Shown one piece after another: positions 5,801-8,526 of a stretch of DNA of 8,526 nt (position 1 is its first letter; each line of letters starts with the position of its first letter). The DNA is from Nanobdellota archaeon (GTDB lineage: Archaea > Nanobdellota > Nanobdellia > Pacearchaeales > GW2011-AR1). The position numbers and the translations under genes were made by a program. The notes under the pieces were generated by a model that was given only the letters and a program-made list of their open reading frames with translations, did no database searches and was not told the origin of the DNA. The stretch lies in contig JAUYDD010000226.1 in assembly GCA_030704765.1 (NCBI GenBank), positions 1 through 8,526 of the forward strand, given 5' to 3'.

Positions 5801-7605
5801 ATTATATTTTAACATTATATTCTAATGATAGCCTAGGCAATATAGCTAGTTCTAGTGTTGATTTTTCTGTTTCAACTACTCTTGCTGTTGCTTTAAATAA
5901 ACCAGAAAACAACAAATGGCTGAATAGGAACAATATAGAATTTAATTATACAGTAAATACTGCTTTGCAAGTCTATAGTTGCAGTCTTTTTGGAGATTTC
6001 AATGGAAATTTCATGTTCAATAAGACTAATTCTAGCCCTATAAATTCTAGCGAAGGCATAAATAAATTTCAATTGAATCTAAGTGATGGTTCTTATATAT
6101 GGAATGTTGAATGTAATGCAGGTTTGTATACAAAGTTTGCTTTTACAAATTATACAATAAACATTGATACACAGAATCCTAGTGTTGAGATATCCTTATC
6201 AAACAACTCTATTTTTTATAGGAACTATTCAATTTCAATAAATTATAGTGTCAATGAACCAAATCTTAATTCATGCAAATATAGCTTAAATAATGGAATA
6301 AATAATTATTCTGTTGGTTGCATAAACGGAATTAATAATCTTGATTTTGGTTATAAAAATGGAAGTTATAATATAACTATTTATGCAAATGATAGTTCAG
6401 GTAATATTGGAAGTTATATAATATTTAATGTAAGCATTTATCATGATTCAATAAAACCTAATATAAGTCTAACAGAACCAGCAGGAACAAAGAATAGTAA
6501 AACGGGTATTCCTATATTGTTCTCAGTAAGTGATAATGTTGATTCAAATGAAGAATTATTATGCTATTATAATGTAAGTTATAGTGCAACAGGAGGAATA
6601 GTTTCTGGACTTGAACGTATAGAAATATTTAATTGTACTAGTACTAGTTTTAATGTTGCAAGTGATTCAGATTATAGTTTAGTATTATCCGTAAGGGATA
6701 AATCCTATAATCTTGCAATATCTAATATAAATTTTTCAGTTTCAAGTTCAGGTGTAATCAATCCTCCAAATCCTAGTCCTGGAGGTGGTGGAGGAGGCGG
6801 AAGCATATCTAAACCAAGCATAAAGAAAAACGAGACATTAGAAAAATTAGATGTATCAAGATTAGGAGTGATTGTTGCAAAAGCAGGAGATAAAAAAACC
6901 CTTTCTGTTTCTGCAAAAAACACTGGAAAAACTTTTTTGAATAACTGCAAGCTAAAAATTAGTGGAGAACTTGAAAGCATGGTCTATAATAAGCAGATAG
7001 GGGGTATTTCTCCTGGAGAAAACAAGAACTTTATTTTTGATTTGAATATTCCAGAAGGAATAGATGCTAAAGATTATACTAGTGTATTATCCATAGAATG
7101 CGATGAATTAAGCAGTTCTCAAGATATTAAACTAGTTATACCTACTGGAATTGAAACTATAAGGATTATTGAAATAATACAAAAGGATGAAATCCTGGTT
7201 ATAAATTATCTTTATAATAGTAGTGGAAATCTTGGTAACGAAGCTAATATAGAATTATGGATGATAAATCCAGATAATCAAGAGGTATTTAGGTTCAATG
7301 ACAAGTTTTTCATTGAACAAGAAGAAATAATTGAAAGAGGAGTTGAAGTATTTATATCAAAAGATAATATAGGCATACATACTCTTTATGCTGCACTTGC
7401 TAATGATATGAATAATCCAGAAAAACAAACTGTAGTTCTAGGAAAATCATCAACAACAGGTTTTACAATATTTGATGAACCCGGCAATAAGTTCGCAGTG
7501 TATATAGTCTTTGTATTGATAGTTTTTGCTGGTGTTGGTTTTATTTTTTTTGGCTGGAAAAGAAAACCTAAAGGAATAGAAGAAAAAACAGATATAACTA
7601 GGTGA
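2881..7605 (+). CDS. Giant surface protein with N-terminal RHH-like domain, Ig-like repeats and C-terminal anchor
   Basis: This 1574-residue protein is highly modular. Residues 1-45 fit a ribbon-helix-helix fold: strand KKVTLSV, helix ~12-25, turn, helix ~30-43. A hydrophobic segment at 46-61 ends in NPVLA, a plausible signal peptidase site after A65. Residues ~68-215 are the jelly-roll-like domain shared with the previous gene. Ig-like domains follow from ~218, and ~401-910 holds repeats of about 85 residues. More Ig-like domains with CWYS and NDSxGN motifs extend to ~1290. A PNPSPG plus seven-Gly linker (1301-1307) leads to a NEW3/CARDB-like domain (~1316-1423). A module (~1424-1520) shared with the 7782-8375 gene comes next, then TTGFTI (1525-1530), a membrane segment (~1538-1558) and a KRK tail. 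About 70 N-x-S/T sequons suggest heavy glycosylation. Adhesion or cell-surface sensing is inferred. An alternative start at M37 (2989) would give an ordinary signal peptide. Confidence 0.85.
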   Translation: MGKKKVTLSVDTKIYTDFQKYCEENAIMLSKKIEIIMKKILEGKKGFLIFLFSFLFFYMINPVLAVQIHFEGFEGGSLSGWTLSNNNGINWVASTTNPYSGSYHAQTNQPGTTEPAAVMEKIFSTSSYQNITLRYYRRLIGLDSVDWFSAEWYDGLTWHELERINSANDGNYVLKEFNLSVDARNNSNFKIKFECTAGAVTEFCRVDDIEILGNTIDNIPPSINIIYPLNQSYNINVSRINYTISETGGNCWYSNSSGQWNSSLVSAGTNFTDVITKEGSNIFTIYCNDSAGNENSTSVTFFKDTIYPELSNYNENPINSSNYSLGRVYYFNTTIIEGYLGTVGIEFNGINYTGNYITNNSNIFIFNITGLSAGTYSYYWWVNDSSGNFNKSSVRYYAINKATPVLTFLANGGTNNLSLNYPLQVNISASATAGILGLDKEGINYLSYNNVNISLGYGSYIFRANITGNQNYSDVPYSYYNVTINKNSGNCQVLFNVTSPKTYPYKFKVYSNCNSQFTLYRDGTIISNNSEQGLAAGSYNFTIQRIDSQNYSNISEEQDFTINRATSVITLLLNGVNNNLSIVYLNNINASASTNGGSVNLYRGGVLVNSENSQNIVLGAGYYQYKANSTGNQNYSDSNNVILYANVIRKNPNSSMSISITPSQSVSYGTQTSSSSSESNSGDSDLVYKFYRDGSPIAEPNTETLNAGTYIYVFNTSGGENYSAGSVIKTLIVNKLNNPVSLLLNSLGNNISLVYGNTINASFSSSSGVIGLYRDNVDVSSENNQNRILGAGYYEYLVNSTGNINYLPNSTGKRLYANITKADSLVYLYINNSRNNFTINQGEAILINATRAIGQGNINAYNNNNLIYQGSSPYTNLTTFVNPGFYNLTAIYLSTDNYTSSYETYFLEVIDNIGPNIIISHPEIKTYGFNTSIPLNFSVYDSSSVSSCWYSIDYESNISLPNCENSSFNISDGNYILTLYSNDSLGNIASSSVDFSVSTTLAVALNKPENNKWLNRNNIEFNYTVNTALQVYSCSLFGDFNGNFMFNKTNSSPINSSEGINKFQLNLSDGSYIWNVECNAGLYTKFAFTNYTINIDTQNPSVEISLSNNSIFYRNYSISINYSVNEPNLNSCKYSLNNGINNYSVGCINGINNLDFGYKNGSYNITIYANDSSGNIGSYIIFNVSIYHDSIKPNISLTEPAGTKNSKTGIPILFSVSDNVDSNEELLCYYNVSYSATGGIVSGLERIEIFNCTSTSFNVASDSDYSLVLSVRDKSYNLAISNINFSVSSSGVINPPNPSPGGGGGGGSISKPSIKKNETLEKLDVSRLGVIVAKAGDKKTLSVSAKNTGKTFLNNCKLKISGELESMVYNKQIGGISPGENKNFIFDLNIPEGIDAKDYTSVLSIECDELSSSQDIKLVIPTGIETIRIIEIIQKDEILVINYLYNSSGNLGNEANIELWMINPDNQEVFRFNDKFFIEQEEIIERGVEVFISKDNIGIHTLYAALANDMNNPEKQTVVLGKSSTTGFTIFDEPGNKFAVYIVFVLIVFAGVGFIFFGWKRKPKGIEEKTDITR
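3085..3519 (+). repeat. Jelly-roll-like domain, copy 2 of 2
   Basis: This is the copy of the 2269-2718 domain placed right after the signal/anchor segment of the giant protein. It keeps the YYRRLIGLDS and FECTAGAV-x-EFCRVD blocks. It gained N-x-S/T sequons (NIT in 'YQNITL' where copy 1 has 'YNNIKV', plus NLS and NNS), in line with the rest of the giant protein. Confidence 0.8.
4081..5610 (+). repeat. About six degenerate ~85-residue Ig-like repeats within the giant protein
   Basis: Repeat starts fall near residues 401, 485, 564, 648, 735 and 821. Recurrent landmarks are an N-terminal strand such as 'VITLLLNG' or 'VSLLLNS', then LYRDG or LYRGG, then LGAGYY or AAGSY, then TGNQNYSD, and a closing INK/INR/ITKA linker. 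Units 564-648 and 735-821 are closest to each other. A 15-mer GGAAACCAGAATTAT is shared at about 4281 and 4771. The divergence argues for old duplication with some later homogenisation. Confidence 0.75.
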
Positions 7606-7661
7606 GGACATGGATATAAATAATTTATTGATATAATATTTATGATAATCATCTCAGGTTC

Positions 7662-7667
7662 TTTTTT
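7662..7667 (+). terminator. Weak T6 terminator after the giant gene
   Basis: TTCTTTTTTAC occurs about 56 bp after the stop codon, with no strong stem. It is the best termination signal before the next promoter. Confidence 0.3.
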
Positions 7668-7752
7668 ACATAGATATGAAACAGAAGAATAATAAAATCT
7701 ATTTTACATAAATATATATTGATATATCATCTTCAAATCTAACACAGCAAAA

Positions 7753-7761
7753 TTTAATAAT
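7753..7761 (+). promoter_or_regulatory. TATA box of the 7782-8375 gene
   Basis: TTTAATAAT is centred 25 bp before the ATG at 7782, again implying a leaderless mRNA. An A-rich CAGCAAAA stretch lies just upstream. A TGATATATCA palindrome at 7720-7729 is a possible but weak operator. Confidence 0.5.
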
Positions 7762-7781
7762 AGGCAATTGTTAGAATTTTT

Positions 7782-8375
7782 ATGAAAAAAAGAGTTGTAG
7801 ACTATATTCCATACATGGCGATACTTCTTTCATTAATTGGAATTCTGGTTTTATATAACGAAGGTTTAACTGGAAATGTAATACGAAATGATACTATTAA
7901 GGAATATATAGCAGAAGAATTAAATGAAAGCATAAATAATGGCATATTATTAAAAGAAATAAAAGCAGGAAAGAATTATTTGAATTTAAGTTATAGTTTT
8001 GATACAAGTGATTATATTGGCCTTGGAACAAGTGTATTATTATGGATAGCTGATGAAAATAACACTGAAATAAAAAAATTAAGAGATTCTTTTTATATGA
8101 ATAAGGAAGGATTAATTGATAGGGAAGTATCTTTTGATACCAAGGATATTGTTCCTGGAAGATACAATATTTATATTGCTTTAGCAGACAGGCCTGATGA
8201 ATATCTAACGAATTCTTTTTTTATTGGAAAACAAAAGTTAATGGGTTACACTATTTTAGATCAGCCTAAATATAAGATGGCTGGATATGGTGTATTCTGT
8301 CTTATGATTATAATCGCTGTTTTTTTTATTGTAAGAAGAAGCATCAAAGATAAAGATTATAAAATGTATGATTAA
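7782..8375 (+). CDS. Small double-anchored membrane protein, stand-alone form of the giant protein's C-terminal module
   Basis: The 197-residue product has a basic start (KKR), a membrane segment at ~9-25, then LTGNVI (29-34). An extracellular beta-rich domain (~50-150) follows, then MGYTIL (154-159), a second membrane segment (~167-184) and a basic tail (RRSIKDKDYK). The stretch from 'VLLWIADENN' to 'MGYTILDQP' aligns with 'IELWMINPDN' to 'TGFTIFDEP' near the end of the giant protein. Shared features are the R-D/N-D-x-F/S-F step, the 'YNIYIALA' / 'HTLYAALA' strand and the anchor layout, so the two are paralogous. The gene follows the giant gene on the same strand with its own promoter. It may bind, process or cap the same complex. 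Function unknown. It is the only gene here with both N- and C-terminal membrane segments. Confidence 0.8.
   Translation: MKKRVVDYIPYMAILLSLIGILVLYNEGLTGNVIRNDTIKEYIAEELNESINNGILLKEIKAGKNYLNLSYSFDTSDYIGLGTSVLLWIADENNTEIKKLRDSFYMNKEGLIDREVSFDTKDIVPGRYNIYIALADRPDEYLTNSFFIGKQKLMGYTILDQPKYKMAGYGVFCLMIIIAVFFIVRRSIKDKDYKMYD
8357..8364 (+). promoter_or_regulatory. TATA-like box inside the end of the 7782-8375 gene
   Basis: TTATAAAA is centred about 25 bp before 8385-8386. It could drive a leaderless small ORF (ATG 8386) or a short RNA. It overlaps coding sequence for the last residues of the upstream gene, so chance occurrence is quite possible. Confidence 0.3.
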
Positions 8376-8378
8376 AGA

Positions 8379-8384
8379 TTTTTT
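8379..8384 (+). terminator. T6 run after the 7782-8375 gene
   Basis: Six T begin 4 nt after the TAA stop. This is consistent with an archaeal T-run terminator; no stem is associated. Confidence 0.4.
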
Positions 8385-8385
8385 G

Positions 8386-8460
8386 ATGTCAGAAATTAAA
8401 CCACATCTTTTAAGACCAGCAAAATTATTTTTTGCGTACCTTACTTATTTTAATATGTAG
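8386..8460 (+). CDS. Possible leaderless 24-residue small protein
   Basis: An ATG at 8386 sits about 25 bp after a TATA-like box and opens a 24-codon frame ending in TAG at 8458-8460. The peptide begins MSEIKPHLLRPAKLFF and ends AYLTYFNM. Its L-R-P-x-K step before a hydrophobic stretch recalls small archaeal membrane proteins, but it is too short to span a membrane securely. It could be a truncated remnant. The same region also resembles parts of the 160-292 candidate RNA, so it may not be coding at all. Confidence 0.25.
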   Translation: MSEIKPHLLRPAKLFFAYLTYFNM

Positions 8461-8478
8461 AAAGCAAAAATAATTTTG
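8420..8478. repeat. 15-bp inverted repeat, possible bidirectional terminator
   Basis: CAAAATTATTTTTTGC (8420-8435) and GCAAAAATAATTTTG (8464-8478) are inverted copies with a single extra T in the left arm. The spacer is 28 bp. Each arm gives a T-run when read toward the centre from its own side (T6 on +, T5 on -), so it could stop transcription from both directions. The left arm overlaps the possible small ORF. Confidence 0.5.
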
Positions 8479-8487
8479 GGGGTGCTC

Positions 8488-8526
8488 AAGAACCAAACAC
8501 GCCATGGAATTTATTCCATGGTTCTT
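8488..8526. repeat. Hairpin at the right edge, cut by the window
   Basis: CCATGGAAT (8502-8510) pairs perfectly with ATTCCATGG (8513-8521) around a very short loop. AAGAACC (8488-8494) can pair with GGTTCTT (8520-8526), overlapping the first stem and leaving AAACACG looped out. The structure probably continues beyond 8526. It is preceded by GTGC and AACCAAACACGCC, a motif also seen in near-identical form at 250-262. Confidence 0.55.

Noticed and set aside
6705..6980. Minus-strand ORF of 91 codons with a poly-Pro run
   Set aside because: The poly-Pro is simply the antisense of the seven-Gly linker in the giant protein.
2989..7605. Start of the giant gene at the internal ATG 2989 (M37)
   Set aside because: It would give a tidy signal peptide, but no good Shine-Dalgarno site precedes it. 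The TATA box is spaced for 2881 and the 36 upstream codons fit an RHH domain too well. It is kept as a possible secondary start.
7386..7652. Minus-strand ORF of 88 codons
   Set aside because: It is antisense to the anchor region of the giant gene; there is no independent start signal and no plausible domain.

Overview
The window is very AT-rich. It carries four protein-coding genes, all on the + strand, and every one is predicted to be exported or membrane-anchored. I read it as archaeal, most likely a DPANN lineage such as Woesearchaeota or Pacearchaeota. The reasons are: (i) three genes start about 25 bp downstream of a TATA-like box, so their transcripts are probably leaderless; (ii) Arg is mostly AGA/AGG and Ile is often ATA; (iii) the giant surface protein is packed with N-x-S/T sequons; (iv) it has Ig-like repeats of the 'CNDSAGN' kind common in these archaea. 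TGA is used as a stop. Lineage is inference only.

Layout. 1-107: tightly packed inverted repeats, one able to form a branched fold. 129-292: a TATA box, a strongly structured stretch and a hairpin ending in seven T; this is a candidate small RNA. 334-1074: an exported protein of two beta-sandwich domains with a C-terminal membrane anchor. 1162-2727: a secreted protein with a BPL_N/glutamine-amidotransferase-like domain, Cys-rich acidic calcium-binding-like repeats and a jelly-roll-like C-terminal domain; it alone has a strong Shine-Dalgarno site. 2881-7605: a 1574-residue surface protein. 7782-8375: a small membrane protein. 8376-8526: T-runs, a possible leaderless small ORF, a long inverted repeat and a hairpin cut by the window edge.

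How the genes fit together. They look like one modular surface system. The jelly-roll domain ending the 1162-2727 product is repeated near the start of the giant protein. The C-terminal module of the giant protein is repeated as the stand-alone 7782-8375 product. Three of the four proteins carry a short TGNVI / TGFTI / MGYTI-type motif next to a membrane segment, possibly a sorting or processing signal.

The most striking point is the N-terminus of the giant protein. Its first ~45 residues match a ribbon-helix-helix (RHH) DNA-binding domain, in frame with a signal-peptide-like segment and about 1500 extracellular residues. TATA-box spacing supports the start that includes the RHH. Just upstream lie tandem TACTTCT half-sites 10 bp apart, with inverted partners, that would suit an RHH operator. 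A membrane-tethered, possibly self-regulating RHH-adhesin fusion is the main candidate for something undescribed here.
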